Shown one piece after another: positions 1 to 9,851 of a stretch of DNA of 31,444 nt. Below the pieces are notes generated by a model. It saw only the letters and a list, made by a program, of their open reading frames with translations, ran no database searches and was not told where the DNA came from. The stretch comes from a virus: positions 1 through 31,444 of IMG/VR virus record IMGVR_UViG_3300018014_000009; one strand, given 5' to 3'. The translations under genes and the position numbers were made by a program. The stretch's first letter is position 1. Each line of letters starts with the position of its first letter.

Positions 1-1441
1 CCACGTTGGCGGTGAAGGTCCAGGCCCCTGTGGAGCCCGCCGAGGGAGTGCCTACCAGCAGCCCTGAGCTGCTGAGGCTGAACAGGAAGCCTGCGGGCAC
101 GTCCGTAGCAGACCAGGTAAGGACCGGGGAGGACCCTGTCACGGAGCCTCCTCCCGTAGCGTTGAGCTGCTGGCTGTACGTCAGCCCGGTAGGGGCATTG
201 GGCAGGGGGGAGGTAGTGGCTATCGCAAGGTTGGTACTGACGTTGAAATCCACCAAAGCAGTAGCTACGTGCCCTGCCACATCGTTTGCCTGGAACTCTA
301 CCTCGTAGCCGCTGCCGGTAGGGCCGACCCATTCCCCGGCCAAGGATGCCGTCTGACCCTGGTTGGAGGCACTGGGAATGAGGAAGATTTTCAGGGGCAG
401 GGGGTTGGGGCTGCTGGCCGGCACCGTCCATGTCACAGGGAGGGTATAGGTGCCCTCCACTATCATCGTGTTGTTGGTGTTGACCCCACGGTACATGTCC
501 CCTACGTCGTCCGTGTTGATGGCCATCCCGGCGGCCACCCCTACCGTCACGGTAAGGGTCTTGATGCCGGTGTGCGAGGCAGAGTCCGTGGCCTGGAAGG
601 TAACGCTCTGGCTGCCGTACCCGGAGTCGGCAGTCATGCCGGCCAGCGCCCCGGCAGAGCTGAGGGTGATGCTGGTGGGCAGGGTACCTGCCGTGGTAGC
701 CCAGGTGTAGGGCGGTGTCCCCCCGCTCGCCTGGAGGGCAAAGGAATAGGCTGCCCCGGATGTGATGGCCGGGATGGCTATGGTGGTGATAATGACGCTG
801 CTGTTCACGGTAAGGGTGATGGCCTTGTTTGCGGTATTGCCCAGGGCGTCCGTAAGGGTAAAGGTCACGCTGGCGCTCTGGCCCTCCAGGGCGGCGTCCG
901 TGACGGTGCCAGAAAGGACCCCCGTGGAGGGGTCCAGGGTGATATACGCGGCCACCGCAGGGAATGCCGTTGCCAGGTTGCTCGACCATGTGTAGCCGGG
1001 TGTGCCCCCGTACCCGAGCATGGTCTGGGAGTACGCCACGTTCACCACGATGTTCGGCAGGCTGTCGGTGAGGATAATCAGGGGGGTAGCGTAGACAATG
1101 GCCAGCCTGCTGTAGATGAAGGACATCTTGCCGTCAGAGGTAGTGGCCTGGAGCCACAGGTCGAACACCCCTGCCTCGGTGGGGGTGCCCGAGACGGTGA
1201 CGCTGCTGCCCGAGGCGCTTAGGGCAAGGCCCGCAGGGAAGTGCCCACGGTAGACGGAGGCGGAGGAGAGGTTGGACGCCTGGGTGGTTATAGTGCCGCT
1301 GTAGGGGGAGCCGAAGGCCCCGATAGGCAGGCTGGCGGTCATGGGGAAGGCGCTGGCCTGCGTGTCCCAGTTTATGGTAGCGGTGCCATGCACGGTCCCG
1401 TAGGAGTCCACGTACTCGATGACGCTTGTGTTGCTGCTCAT
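1..1441 (-). CDS. Ig-fold repeat virion/fibre protein (3' end beyond window)
   Basis: The minus-strand frame starting with ATG at 1441 stays open to the window edge (480 codons seen), so the C-terminus is missing. It begins MSSNTSVIEYVDSYGTVHG. It consists of successive beta-rich units of about 90-110 residues with the putative-Ig (He_PIG-like) signature, a 'P-x-G/S-L-x-L-(S/D)-x-x-G-x-(L/V)-x-G-T' turn followed by a 'TxxATD' strand; examples are FPAGLALSASG, LDPSTGVLSGT, LPTSITLSSAGALAG and VPAGFLFSLSSSGLLVG. Such repeats occur in phage fibres and in bacterial surface adhesins. No signal peptide or membrane segment is visible, which fits a virion part rather than a secreted host protein. A purine-rich GAGGAAAAGGGA lies just upstream of the start. 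It follows the next Ig-repeat gene by 30 bp and is probably co-transcribed with it. The exact virion location is not known; a role in host or surface binding is inference. Confidence 0.8.
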   Translation of the reverse strand, partial: MSSNTSVIEYVDSYGTVHGTATINWDTQASAFPMTASLPIGAFGSPYSGTITTQASNLSSASVYRGHFPAGLALSASGSSVTVSGTPTEAGVFDLWLQATTSDGKMSFIYSRLAIVYATPLIILTDSLPNIVVNVAYSQTMLGYGGTPGYTWSSNLATAFPAVAAYITLDPSTGVLSGTVTDAALEGQSASVTFTLTDALGNTANKAITLTVNSSVIITTIAIPAITSGAAYSFALQASGGTPPYTWATTAGTLPTSITLSSAGALAGMTADSGYGSQSVTFQATDSASHTGIKTLTVTVGVAAGMAINTDDVGDMYRGVNTNNTMIVEGTYTLPVTWTVPASSPNPLPLKIFLIPSASNQGQTASLAGEWVGPTGSGYEVEFQANDVAGHVATALVDFNVSTNLAIATTSPLPNAPTGLTYSQQLNATGGGSVTGSSPVLTWSATDVPAGFLFSLSSSGLLVGTPSAGSTGAWTFTANV

Positions 1442-1471
1442 TCCCTTTTCCTCGCTGTCGTGCCGACCCCC

Positions 1472-4400
1472 CTATCCCTGGTAAATCTGCACCGAGAACG
1501 ACGATGTCGATGAGGCCGTCTGGGGCGGGTTCGACGAGTCCGTCACCGTGCCGCTGGCCGTGGCCCCCCAGGTGGTGCCCTGCTGGGAGGTATAGGTCTG
1601 CCCCAGGGTTGCTACTACCGAGGCCCCCGAGACGGAGCCGGTAAAGACGCCGCCCACATTCCAGCTAGTCCACGTGTAGGGCGGTGTACCGTTCATGGCG
1701 GTAAGGGCGTTGAAGGAGGGCGTAGTATTCTGGAGCACCGAGTAGGTCCCGGAGGCAGGCTGGATGGAGAGGGGCGCGGGCCCGCCGCCGCCGCTGCCGC
1801 CGCTGGTATTGATGCCGATAGAGACATCCCCGACGGCCTGCCCGATGTTGCCAGCACTGTCGGTGACCGTCACGCTTACCTGGGCCGGGAAGACGCCCGA
1901 TGCCGCCCCGCTGAAGAAGAGCACGGCGTTGGCGGTGTTGTTGTTCTTTATCGACAGCAGGTAGCTTGCGGCAATAAAAGACATGCTGTAGCTGTACGGC
2001 TCCGTGCCCCCGGTGACCGAGACCGGGGGAGGTATGGTGCCGCTCTGGTTGGGGAGGAACACCGTGGACGAGCTGAGGCCCTTTACCGTGAGCGGGGAGG
2101 CGCTGGACACCACGTTGACGGTATAGGTGCCCGTGACGGTCTGCATGGCGCTGGCCGAGTCCGTCACCTGGATAGTGCCGCTCCAGGTCAGGGTGTTGCC
2201 TGCCGTTGCGGCGGAGTTCTGCACCTTGAGGGTGGCATTGGCCGTCCCGTTGTTTACTATGGTAAAGGTGTTCGGGGTGGTGCTTCCGGCGTTGGTAGTC
2301 AGGGTGTAGGCATAGGGAGGGGCTCCCCCGGTGGCCGTGACAGGCGGGTTGAGGGTTGCGCCCGTGCCGTTCACGGTAGAGGCCGGCATGCTGGTAGTAG
2401 GGTTGAGCCCGGTGGCGGACAGGGCAGGGCCGCCGACTACGATGACCACGGTGTCGAACACCGTGCCGCCCTGCACGAGGCTTATGGCGTCCGTGCCTGC
2501 GGAAGTAGCGAGGTAGTTGTACTGCATGACGAAGCTGTTGCTCGTCACGTCCACGATTGCCGTGGTGTTAGGCACGGTCGGAGAGCCCACCGTTGCCCCC
2601 GCCAGGGTGTTCTTGATGACCGGCAGGTTGGGGTCTGACTGCGAGTATCCCGTGTAGAGCACGGATATCAGGACATTGCTGTTGGTCACATAGTACTGCA
2701 CCCCTGCCGTGGCGGTCGCCCCTATGTGCGGCGGGGTAGCGATGCTGGCGGACTGGGTCGGCACGGCCGGGGGGGTCGGCGTGCCGAAGGTGCCCGTCAG
2801 CGTGCCGTATACCAGCCCCGTGACCTGGTCAAGGGAGAGGCCCGGGGGGAGCGAGGAGCCTGACTGGACCCTGGAGATAAGGGGGACAGGGGGGCTGTTG
2901 CCTACGGGGAAGGTGCTGACCTCGGGGGAGTTGAAGTAGGGCCTCGGAGGGTACATGCCGACGAAGTCCCCTGTAAGGTACGGGCGCGGGTAGATTAGCT
3001 CTCCTCCCATGTCGGAGACGCTGTTGTGGGTGAGCAGCTCGAACTCCCGGACCACGGTGGCCACGACATGGGAGCCGTTGGTAAGCGGGATGCCTGCCCT
3101 CGCCTCGGAGTTGCAGAAGGCGGTGGGGGGCCCCGTTACCTCGACCAGGGGGGCGGTGGCAGGGGAGGGGGGGGAAAGGGTCACGGGCCCCGTGGGCACC
3201 ACCGTCACCGCCAGGCCATTGACCCTGGAGAAGTCCGATATGGGGACTATGTTGTTCAGGTTGATGAGGAAACCGCCGAGGGACCCGGCTATGTCGTGGC
3301 CCTCGGAGACAGTATCGCCAATCCCCCACTGGTAGTCGAACGCCGCCTCCACTACCCCGAAGGGGCTTACCTGCTCCCCCACGGTGTAGTAGAACGTCTT
3401 GGTGACAGAGCCGGAGCTGGAGTCGTCTACCGTCACCGTGAAGCTGTGTACCCCGGCGTTGGAGTCGGAGACATTGACCTGGAACTCGAACGTGCCACCC
3501 CCGCCGACCAGCGCTTGGAAGCTGGTAGGGTCGTCAGCGGCCATCCCGTCGTCCGTGAAGGAGACAAGGGAGTAAGGGGGGTAGCCGCCGAACACGGGGA
3601 TGTCGAGCCGGTAGGACTGCCCGGCATAGATGACCGGCTGGTCCAGCGGGCCGAACTGGAGGGGGGCCGGGTCGAGGCTCATGGTATAGGTACGGGAGGC
3701 CAGGGACCCCACGGAGTCCCGGACCTGCACGGTGACGATGAACTGGGTGGTGAAGTCCTGCATGCTGTAGGTGCAGGGGACGCCGGATATCAGGCCGCTG
3801 CTCGGGTCCAGGATAAGCCCCATGGGCAGGGTGCCCGCCTCGATGGACCATGCCAGGGGGGCTATCCCCCCCGTGCTCTCAAGCTGCTCGCTGTAGGGGG
3901 TAAGGACCTGGGCGTCCGGTATGGACAGGGTGGTTATTATCAGGTTGGACAGGATGACATAGGCCTGGGCCCCGGAGAAGGTCATCTCCGCGATGAAGGG
4001 GGGGACGCTGATATCCATGGCGGACACGGTGACATCGTAGGTGCCGAGCTGGGTCGGCGTGCCGCTTATGGTCCCGTCGCTGCTCATCTCCAGTCCGGGG
4101 GGCATGCCCTCGGCGGACCAGATGTAGAGGCTGTTGCTGGTGGTGGTGCTCGGGGCCGCCCCAAGCTCCACGAACGGTGTGCCGCCCGTGGCCTGCATGA
4201 ACCTGAAGTACTCGGCAGGCTGGCCGATATAGGAGTCGCTAGGGAGGGCGGAGGTGGTTATCGTGACGGGGATGACGCTGCTGTCGCCGGGGGTCACCTC
4301 GGTGAGCGGCACGATGGGCTCGTTGAGCTGCGGGCGGGCATTGAGCGGGAACACGTCCAGTGCCATGGTGCCGAGCAGCGAGCTTGCGTTGCTGAAGCGG

Positions 4401-5200
4401 CTGGTGGCCACGAGCAGCTTCAGCTCGTTGGTGGCTATGTCACGGACGATGCCCCTGGCCACGACCTCGTAGGGCTGGACGGTGGCCGTCCCCGAGGTGT
4501 TGTCGATTATCTCGAACCCCTGCCCGCCGCCGACGCCGAGGGTGCCGGTAACGGAGGTCTCGGACGGGGTGCTGTATGCCTGGTTCATCACGAAGACGCT
4601 GAGCGAGCAGGAGCGGGTCAGCTTGACGGGGGGGTTGCTGCCGCTGAAGTCGCCGAGCACCTGCACGGTGATGACCTGCTGGCCTGCCGTGCTGAAGGCC
4701 TTGGTCACGGTCCGGCTGCTGAAGGGCATCCAGCCGGAGGAGGTGCCGTCCTGGTAGGAGACCTGCCAACTGCTGGCGGTGCTGCCGTCGTACAGGCTGC
4801 TCAGGGTGATGGTAAGGGTCTGCCCCAGGAGGAGGTTGGAGTTGCTGAAGCTGACCAGGCTGCTGGTGAGGGCATGGGGGAAGGTATGGTTACTGTCCCA
4901 CAGGGGGCTGTCAAGGTACTGGGTGTGGTCGGAGGACAGGGCCCCCATGTTGATAGCGTAGTCGCCGGCCTCAAGGGTCCGCTGGAAGCTAGGGCTGCTG
5001 GGCGTCCCCCCGTACTGGATGCCGGTGGTGAAGTAGGTCAGGGGGAGGGCCGCAGAGGGCGGGCTGAACAGGTAGACGTTCCACCCGGAGTACATGGCGT
5101 ACCCGCCGCCGATGGCATGCGGGGTCCAGTTGACCGCCAGGTTGAAGCTCTCGTCGATATTGGCAACGGTCGGGGATACCGGAAGCAGGGGTAGGCTCAT
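1472..5200 (-). CDS. giant Ig-fold repeat virion protein (1242 aa)
   Basis: The product has 1242 residues, is beta-rich with abundant Ser, Thr, Gly and Pro, and has no signal peptide or membrane segment. Several units carry the putative-Ig (He_PIG) signature: GMPPGLEMSSDGTISGTPT near residue 370, LPMGLILDPSSGLISGVPC near 460, and SSLPPGLSLDQVTGLVYGT near 790. The last 400 residues repeat units of the type 'VTGGxPPY(A/S)Y.. ..VTDS' (for example near 960, 1060 and 1170) and include a glycine-rich linker SGGSGGGG. The N-terminal 200 residues differ and may be the attachment domain. The ATG at 5200 has an AAGGAT Shine-Dalgarno lying across the stop of the HNH gene upstream. With the partial gene downstream it forms a tandem pair of Ig-repeat proteins after the beta-helix protein. 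A tail-fibre or decoration role is inferred from position and fold. Confidence 0.85.
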   Translation of the reverse strand: MSLPLLPVSPTVANIDESFNLAVNWTPHAIGGGYAMYSGWNVYLFSPPSAALPLTYFTTGIQYGGTPSSPSFQRTLEAGDYAINMGALSSDHTQYLDSPLWDSNHTFPHALTSSLVSFSNSNLLLGQTLTITLSSLYDGSTASSWQVSYQDGTSSGWMPFSSRTVTKAFSTAGQQVITVQVLGDFSGSNPPVKLTRSCSLSVFVMNQAYSTPSETSVTGTLGVGGGQGFEIIDNTSGTATVQPYEVVARGIVRDIATNELKLLVATSRFSNASSLLGTMALDVFPLNARPQLNEPIVPLTEVTPGDSSVIPVTITTSALPSDSYIGQPAEYFRFMQATGGTPFVELGAAPSTTTSNSLYIWSAEGMPPGLEMSSDGTISGTPTQLGTYDVTVSAMDISVPPFIAEMTFSGAQAYVILSNLIITTLSIPDAQVLTPYSEQLESTGGIAPLAWSIEAGTLPMGLILDPSSGLISGVPCTYSMQDFTTQFIVTVQVRDSVGSLASRTYTMSLDPAPLQFGPLDQPVIYAGQSYRLDIPVFGGYPPYSLVSFTDDGMAADDPTSFQALVGGGGTFEFQVNVSDSNAGVHSFTVTVDDSSSGSVTKTFYYTVGEQVSPFGVVEAAFDYQWGIGDTVSEGHDIAGSLGGFLINLNNIVPISDFSRVNGLAVTVVPTGPVTLSPPSPATAPLVEVTGPPTAFCNSEARAGIPLTNGSHVVATVVREFELLTHNSVSDMGGELIYPRPYLTGDFVGMYPPRPYFNSPEVSTFPVGNSPPVPLISRVQSGSSLPPGLSLDQVTGLVYGTLTGTFGTPTPPAVPTQSASIATPPHIGATATAGVQYYVTNSNVLISVLYTGYSQSDPNLPVIKNTLAGATVGSPTVPNTTAIVDVTSNSFVMQYNYLATSAGTDAISLVQGGTVFDTVVIVVGGPALSATGLNPTTSMPASTVNGTGATLNPPVTATGGAPPYAYTLTTNAGSTTPNTFTIVNNGTANATLKVQNSAATAGNTLTWSGTIQVTDSASAMQTVTGTYTVNVVSSASPLTVKGLSSSTVFLPNQSGTIPPPVSVTGGTEPYSYSMSFIAASYLLSIKNNNTANAVLFFSGAASGVFPAQVSVTVTDSAGNIGQAVGDVSIGINTSGGSGGGGPAPLSIQPASGTYSVLQNTTPSFNALTAMNGTPPYTWTSWNVGGVFTGSVSGASVVATLGQTYTSQQGTTWGATASGTVTDSSNPPQTASSTSSFSVQIYQG

Positions 5201-5207
5201 ATAATCC

Positions 5208-5963
5208 TTATACTTTCGGAAGCGGGACTCTTTCTCTGAGCTTCCTTATGCATTTCTTCCACTGATGGTTCCAGCAAAGAACCTGGAAAGTGTCCGGGAA
5301 CCCTGCCTTAATTACCCGCCTATACAGACCTGCTGCCCTATCCGTGGACCCGTCATCATTGATATGGTCAAGGGTTAGCATGTCAGTATCAGATATGTTG
5401 CATCCTGGCCAGTTGCAGGTCTGGCCATAGTGGGAGATAATCCTCTCCTTGAGGGAAAGCCTGCCAAGCTGTGCCCGAAGCCTTCTTTTCTTGTCATGCT
5501 CGGGGCAAACCCTCTTCCCTTTCATATGAGGGCTTGAGCAGTCAATGCATAAACCCAGGCTTAGCTGTTTCCTGGCAAAACGGCCAGACTTCCCTTTGCT
5601 ACGCTCTCTGTCGTATTCCCTAACTTTTTTGGCACAGTCATCACAATGGTGCCCATCAGTGGCCGGTTGAGGACAGGTCAAGCATAGGCCTGCCTTTACC
5701 CGCAAACGATGTCTGGTCTTTCCGGCACTGTTCGACCTTTCCAGGCATACCAGGCAAAGCGTCCTGTCCTGCCTTACAGGATGGGTCATACAATGTAGGC
5801 ATATCCCCTGTTTACGCAGCCTCCCCTTATATTTCTTACTTGCCTCCCTCATGCGCTTAGCACAGGATTCACAGGACCTCTTTCCTATACGGGGAGGCTG
5901 ACCGCATGCACACAGTCCCATTGCCCTGTTGCTTTTTGCCCGTTCTTTGCTGACAAAGGTCAT
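5208..5963 (-). CDS. HNH homing endonuclease with four zinc ribbons
   Basis: The 251-residue product has two parts. Residues about 15-160 hold four repeats of the form C-x(1-2)-C ... C-x2-C (C18/C20/C31/C34; then LCLHC-type pairs in 'ICLHC..LCLVC', 'LCLTC..HCDDC', 'LCIDC..VCPEH'), each likely binding zinc. Residues about 185-250 are an HNH nuclease core: CNWPGC, the catalytic-type LTLDHINDDG, and the second half FQVLCWNHQWKK. This layout is typical of free-standing phage homing endonucleases. The gene sits with 3 bp to the gene upstream and 7 bp to the gene downstream, a clean insertion between two virion genes. It is visibly less GC-rich, with more AAA, TTT and CAT triplets than its neighbours, suggesting separate origin. 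The start ATG has only a weak AGGG directly before it, so translation may depend on coupling. Confidence 0.88.
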   Translation of the reverse strand: MTFVSKERAKSNRAMGLCACGQPPRIGKRSCESCAKRMREASKKYKGRLRKQGICLHCMTHPVRQDRTLCLVCLERSNSAGKTRHRLRVKAGLCLTCPQPATDGHHCDDCAKKVREYDRERSKGKSGRFARKQLSLGLCIDCSSPHMKGKRVCPEHDKKRRLRAQLGRLSLKERIISHYGQTCNWPGCNISDTDMLTLDHINDDGSTDRAAGLYRRVIKAGFPDTFQVLCWNHQWKKCIRKLRERVPLPKV

Positions 5964-5966
5964 ACC

Positions 5967-8900
5967 CTATATCTGGACTACTACAGAAGAAGTAGCGTCC
6001 GCTTGAATACCCCCTAAGAAGGGGTCTATAGTCGGGCTTCTCGCCAATACTGACAAAGCCGTCAGGACCGCCTCCCCTGCGCTCTGGAAGGTGCTGTCCG
6101 CCACGATGCTGGAGTTGAGCTGGGCATAGGCTATCACCGTGGTAGGGAGCACGCCTGTCTCCTGCGATGCCTGGTGCTGGGACAGGTTGACACAGGAGGA
6201 ACGCTCCGCCGTGAAGAAGGCCCCGGGGGTTGCCCCGGTGGCTACTGCCAGGAGTGCCCCGGAGACGGTCAGCTCCGACTGGGAGAGCACGAACCCGGTG
6301 CCTCCCATGGGCAGGGACATGCTCCCTCCTGTCATTATCACGCCGCTGCCCTGCTCGAACCCCCCTGCCTGGGCATTGTTGTTGAAGAAACAGCCTACGA
6401 ACTCGATGTCCGAATCTATGCCGTACACAGCAGGGTTGACGAAGCCCTGGAACAGGATATTATTGAACAGCACCCGGCTGTTGTTGACGAAGAAGGCCGA
6501 GGTCGGGCCGTCCCCGAACCCTGTCCAGGTCGTAGCGTCGATAGTGATGGGGAGGGTAGCGTTGGCCGTGCTGGTGATTACGACCCTGCCCTCCTCCTGG
6601 ATGCTGAAGGCCAGGTTGGCGAGCGCGTACCACTTTGCCGTCCTTATCGTCCCGTCTCCCAGGGCTATAATCTGGAGGGAGGACGAGATATTGGCGATGG
6701 TGTAGGGCACCCCGGTGGTGACAAGCTGGATAGAGCAGGGGTGGCGGAGCACAGGGGGAAGGGCATTGACCGCCCCGGTGATGGTGAGCTTGGCAGCCTG
6801 GGGGGTGAGCCCGTTGTTGCTGTCGTTGCCCCCGACGTTGTTCACGTACAGGACGATGGGGGCGGTAGTGGACTGTAGGTTCTGCCCCAGCACGGTCCTG
6901 GGGACAGGCGGCTCGATGGCGAAGCCGACATGCGGGAGGGCCTTGGCAAAGCCCCTGCCCCCGCTCCCGCCCTGGAGGAGCTGTATCTGCTTCCTGATGT
7001 CCCGGTTGACGGGCAGGATAAAGTCATTGGTGTGCAGCGGTGCCTCGAACACCGTCTCCACGTTGCCCTGCCGCATCGCCACGTAGTTGGAGTCGAACAG
7101 GGTGGCCAGCGGGGTGTTGGCGAGCGTGGCGTCCGGCCACCCCACCTGGGAGGGGAGGGTGGTGGAGATGGGGACCTGGCGGTTGTAGGGGAACACGTCC
7201 GCCAGCCCTATGACCGGGGCCGTCCCGGTGCCGTTGGTGGTAATCAGGGCATTGTCGGAGGCATACAGGACCTCGTAGGTATGGCCCTCGACCCCCTCGC
7301 CCTGGTAGGGGACATAGCGCTCCTCTACCGTAAGGACAGAGGACGGGGAGAGGGCCGGGAGGATGGAGCCCACGAACAGGAAGGCACTGCCCCCCTGCGC
7401 CTGGTCGAGGTTGGTGCCCGGCACCACGACTATGGCATAGCCGTTGCTGAAGCTGGCCGTGGAGACAGGCACGGCATTGAGGTTGCCTAGCTGGTCCTGG
7501 ACCCATACCAGCCTGCCGATGTCGTTGCCGGATATGCCCTTGATGGTGCAGCGGTTGCCTGCCAGGACCACGGTGCTCGCGCCCGAGGCGCTGTCATAGG
7601 AGACGGACTCCACCACGACCCTGCTGTCTGTCCATAGGCTAGGGGAGTTGGCAGGGGAGCTAGGGGTATGGGCATAGGTTCCGAAGAGCACCGTCTCCTC
7701 TATCTGGGTTACCCCCATGACGGAGGGGTTATAGGCTATCTGGGCGGTGTCCTGGGCCATGAACGACATGACCACCGTGGACGCGGAGGCCACGGGTGCC
7801 TGGATGGTGACGATGCAGTTGGTGCCGCTTATCGTCCTGGAGGCTATGGCGTAGGGGCTGCCGGTGGCAAGGTCCCAGGCCCCGACCACGTACAGGCCGT
7901 TGACCTGCCCGCTGATGCCCTGGGTGGGGACTACGAAGGTGGTAGTGACCCCCCCTGCGACCGTCTGCTGGACCCCGCTGGAGCCTGCCACCCGGACCCA
8001 TACCCTGGTGCCGAACTGGACGCTGGAGTACTCGGGGTTGTAGGACCACACCTGGTAGGCCAGCGGGGCTATCTGCTGTGCCTGGATGGCATACTCGGAG
8101 ACGCCGGAGACCGGCAGGGCCTTGCCTGTGATGCCGTCGTAGAGGGAGCCCCCGTCCACGGCGGCAGGGATGTTGACCAGGCTGGCGCTGCCGCCTGCCG
8201 GGTAGGTGATGCCGAGGGTGACATAGATGTTGCTGGCCCCTGGGTCATAGAGCGTGCCGTAGAGGTTCTGCGGGAAGGACACCACGATGGTGCGGGAGTT
8301 GAGGCCCTGCACTAGCACCTGTGCGCCGGACAGGAGGCTGACGGGGACCTTGGCCCCTCCCCCCACCGGGGTATTGAGCCCCTGCACGAAGGCGGAGGTG
8401 ATGGTAGCGGAGGCGGAGACGGTGGTCGATGCCGAGGGCAGGCAGATGGTGAAGGCATCGTTCTGGGACCAGGACGCCCCTGCGGTGCCCACGGACTTCC
8501 CTATCGTGCCCGAGGTGCCGTCAGGGTTCTGGGGCGTGCTGGGAGTGCCGTAGATGCTGACCTGCTTGGTGACGTAGAAGGTCCTCTGGTCGGAGCTGAA
8601 GCCGTTCATAAACCCGTCAAACGCCCCTACCGTGTTGGTGTTGGGGATAATGGCCGAGGCTACCGAGACATAGTAGTCGAGCGCCGAGCCGAGGTCGTAC
8701 GGGCTCATGCCGGGGGGCTTCCCGCGCCCGATAGCCGACCTGAGGCTGCCGGTTATGATGTCCGTGAACCCCTCCCCGGACAGCTTCTCGTAGTCCCAGC
8801 CGTCCAGGCTCACGGACTGCCTCGTGTCCACCGTGTCGTCCGGGAACACCTGGTCGGCCAGGCGGAGGTCGAAGCGCCCGGATATGCCCGTGGCGAGCGT

Positions 8901-9839
8901 GCCGGAGTCGGAGGTCCCGGCGCTGGCGCACCCGAAGATGTTGGAGCCCAGGCTGAAGATGCCGCTGTTGCGCTGGAAGACCACGGCGACCGGCATGGCA
9001 TAGCTGTACCCGTCCAGGGTGCCCAGGGAGTTGGTGGGGCTGCCGTTGCCCGCCCTCCATAGCCCGGTGTCCCCCGTGACGGGCCCGAGGTTCTGGAACT
9101 GGTAGGTGGCGTCCAGCGTGATGGGGGAGGGCTGGGCGGCCTGCGAGTAGACTGCCTGGAGGGGGCCGGTCCCGACCGGGTCAAGGCCGTAGCGGTACCT
9201 GGTAAAGTCGTAGCTCAGGCCCACGCGCTGGACGTTCATGCTCCACTGTATCTGGGCACGCTGGGTGGTGTAGAGGCCCCCGCCTGCGGTAAGGCTGCCG
9301 AAGATGTCCACCGAGTCGTCAGGCATGGACTCGTAGAGGCTCGGGTCGGGGTTGATGCAGCCGTAGGGCCAGAAGAAGTTGGAGATGGCCCCGGTCACGG
9401 GGTCGGTGACGGAGTAGTACCCCGCCCCGGTGGTAGGGTCTAGCGCCTGGTACCAAAGCTCCAGGAAGACGACGTATACCCTGGCTGGCTCGTCGGACGA
9501 GGGCCAGGGGGCCGGAGGGGGAAGGACGACCTGGTTAAGTGCCTGGTCGGCAGAGAGGTAGCCAGTCACCGTGACCTCCTCGCCGCTGAACAGGACGTCG
9601 AAGGAGGGGACGGTAAAAGTGTTGGGGACAGAGGTGCTGAAGGCAAGGGGGCTCCAGGTCAGGCAGCCGGAGGTCGCCGGGCCGTCCTTGAGCACCTGGT
9701 GCCGCTTGTAGCCCTGGAGGTCCTGGATGAGGTTGACGTCCGCATCGGAAATCTCATGGTCGTGCAGGGCCACGACGGTCAGCAGGCTCTTGCCGGCCGG
9801 GTCAAGCGTCCTGGAAACTACCGAGGGATACTCAAGCAT
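5967..9839 (-). CDS. baseplate/tail-spike protein with C-terminal beta-helix (1290 aa)
   Basis: The N-terminus (residues 1-250; DADVNLIQDLQGYKRHQVL, then ARVYVVFLELWYQALDP and QRAQIQWSMNVQRVGL) resembles the attachment domain of phage baseplate-associated proteins that precede receptor-binding modules (DUF4815-like by pattern; not searched). A long beta-rich middle follows. From about residue 1020 the sequence has the classical opening of right-handed parallel beta-helix/pectate-lyase-like proteins (YVNNVGGNDSNNGLTPQAA.., then TITGAVNALP), followed by short repeated strands to the C-terminus (IEFVGCFFNNNA, SGVIMTGGSMSL). This fits a tail spike or wedge-attached adhesin that binds or cleaves host surface polysaccharide. 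No catalytic residues can be assigned by eye. The ATG at 9839 has GGCGGAG upstream. The start is only 56 bp from the divergent plus-strand gene, so its own promoter may lie there. Confidence 0.75.
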   Translation of the reverse strand: MLEYPSVVSRTLDPAGKSLLTVVALHDHEISDADVNLIQDLQGYKRHQVLKDGPATSGCLTWSPLAFSTSVPNTFTVPSFDVLFSGEEVTVTGYLSADQALNQVVLPPPAPWPSSDEPARVYVVFLELWYQALDPTTGAGYYSVTDPVTGAISNFFWPYGCINPDPSLYESMPDDSVDIFGSLTAGGGLYTTQRAQIQWSMNVQRVGLSYDFTRYRYGLDPVGTGPLQAVYSQAAQPSPITLDATYQFQNLGPVTGDTGLWRAGNGSPTNSLGTLDGYSYAMPVAVVFQRNSGIFSLGSNIFGCASAGTSDSGTLATGISGRFDLRLADQVFPDDTVDTRQSVSLDGWDYEKLSGEGFTDIITGSLRSAIGRGKPPGMSPYDLGSALDYYVSVASAIIPNTNTVGAFDGFMNGFSSDQRTFYVTKQVSIYGTPSTPQNPDGTSGTIGKSVGTAGASWSQNDAFTICLPSASTTVSASATITSAFVQGLNTPVGGGAKVPVSLLSGAQVLVQGLNSRTIVVSFPQNLYGTLYDPGASNIYVTLGITYPAGGSASLVNIPAAVDGGSLYDGITGKALPVSGVSEYAIQAQQIAPLAYQVWSYNPEYSSVQFGTRVWVRVAGSSGVQQTVAGGVTTTFVVPTQGISGQVNGLYVVGAWDLATGSPYAIASRTISGTNCIVTIQAPVASASTVVMSFMAQDTAQIAYNPSVMGVTQIEETVLFGTYAHTPSSPANSPSLWTDSRVVVESVSYDSASGASTVVLAGNRCTIKGISGNDIGRLVWVQDQLGNLNAVPVSTASFSNGYAIVVVPGTNLDQAQGGSAFLFVGSILPALSPSSVLTVEERYVPYQGEGVEGHTYEVLYASDNALITTNGTGTAPVIGLADVFPYNRQVPISTTLPSQVGWPDATLANTPLATLFDSNYVAMRQGNVETVFEAPLHTNDFILPVNRDIRKQIQLLQGGSGGRGFAKALPHVGFAIEPPVPRTVLGQNLQSTTAPIVLYVNNVGGNDSNNGLTPQAAKLTITGAVNALPPVLRHPCSIQLVTTGVPYTIANISSSLQIIALGDGTIRTAKWYALANLAFSIQEEGRVVITSTANATLPITIDATTWTGFGDGPTSAFFVNNSRVLFNNILFQGFVNPAVYGIDSDIEFVGCFFNNNAQAGGFEQGSGVIMTGGSMSLPMGGTGFVLSQSELTVSGALLAVATGATPGAFFTAERSSCVNLSQHQASQETGVLPTTVIAYAQLNSSIVADSTFQSAGEAVLTALSVLARSPTIDPFLGGIQADATSSVVVQI

Positions 9840-9851
9840 AGTTCTCCGCCT

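Noticed and set aside
3026-5194. A 722-codon plus-strand open frame opposite the Ig-repeat gene
   Set aside because: It is antisense to a gene with clear Ig-repeat signatures, has His/Gly/Val-rich low-complexity content, and arises from codon bias that avoids stops on the other strand.
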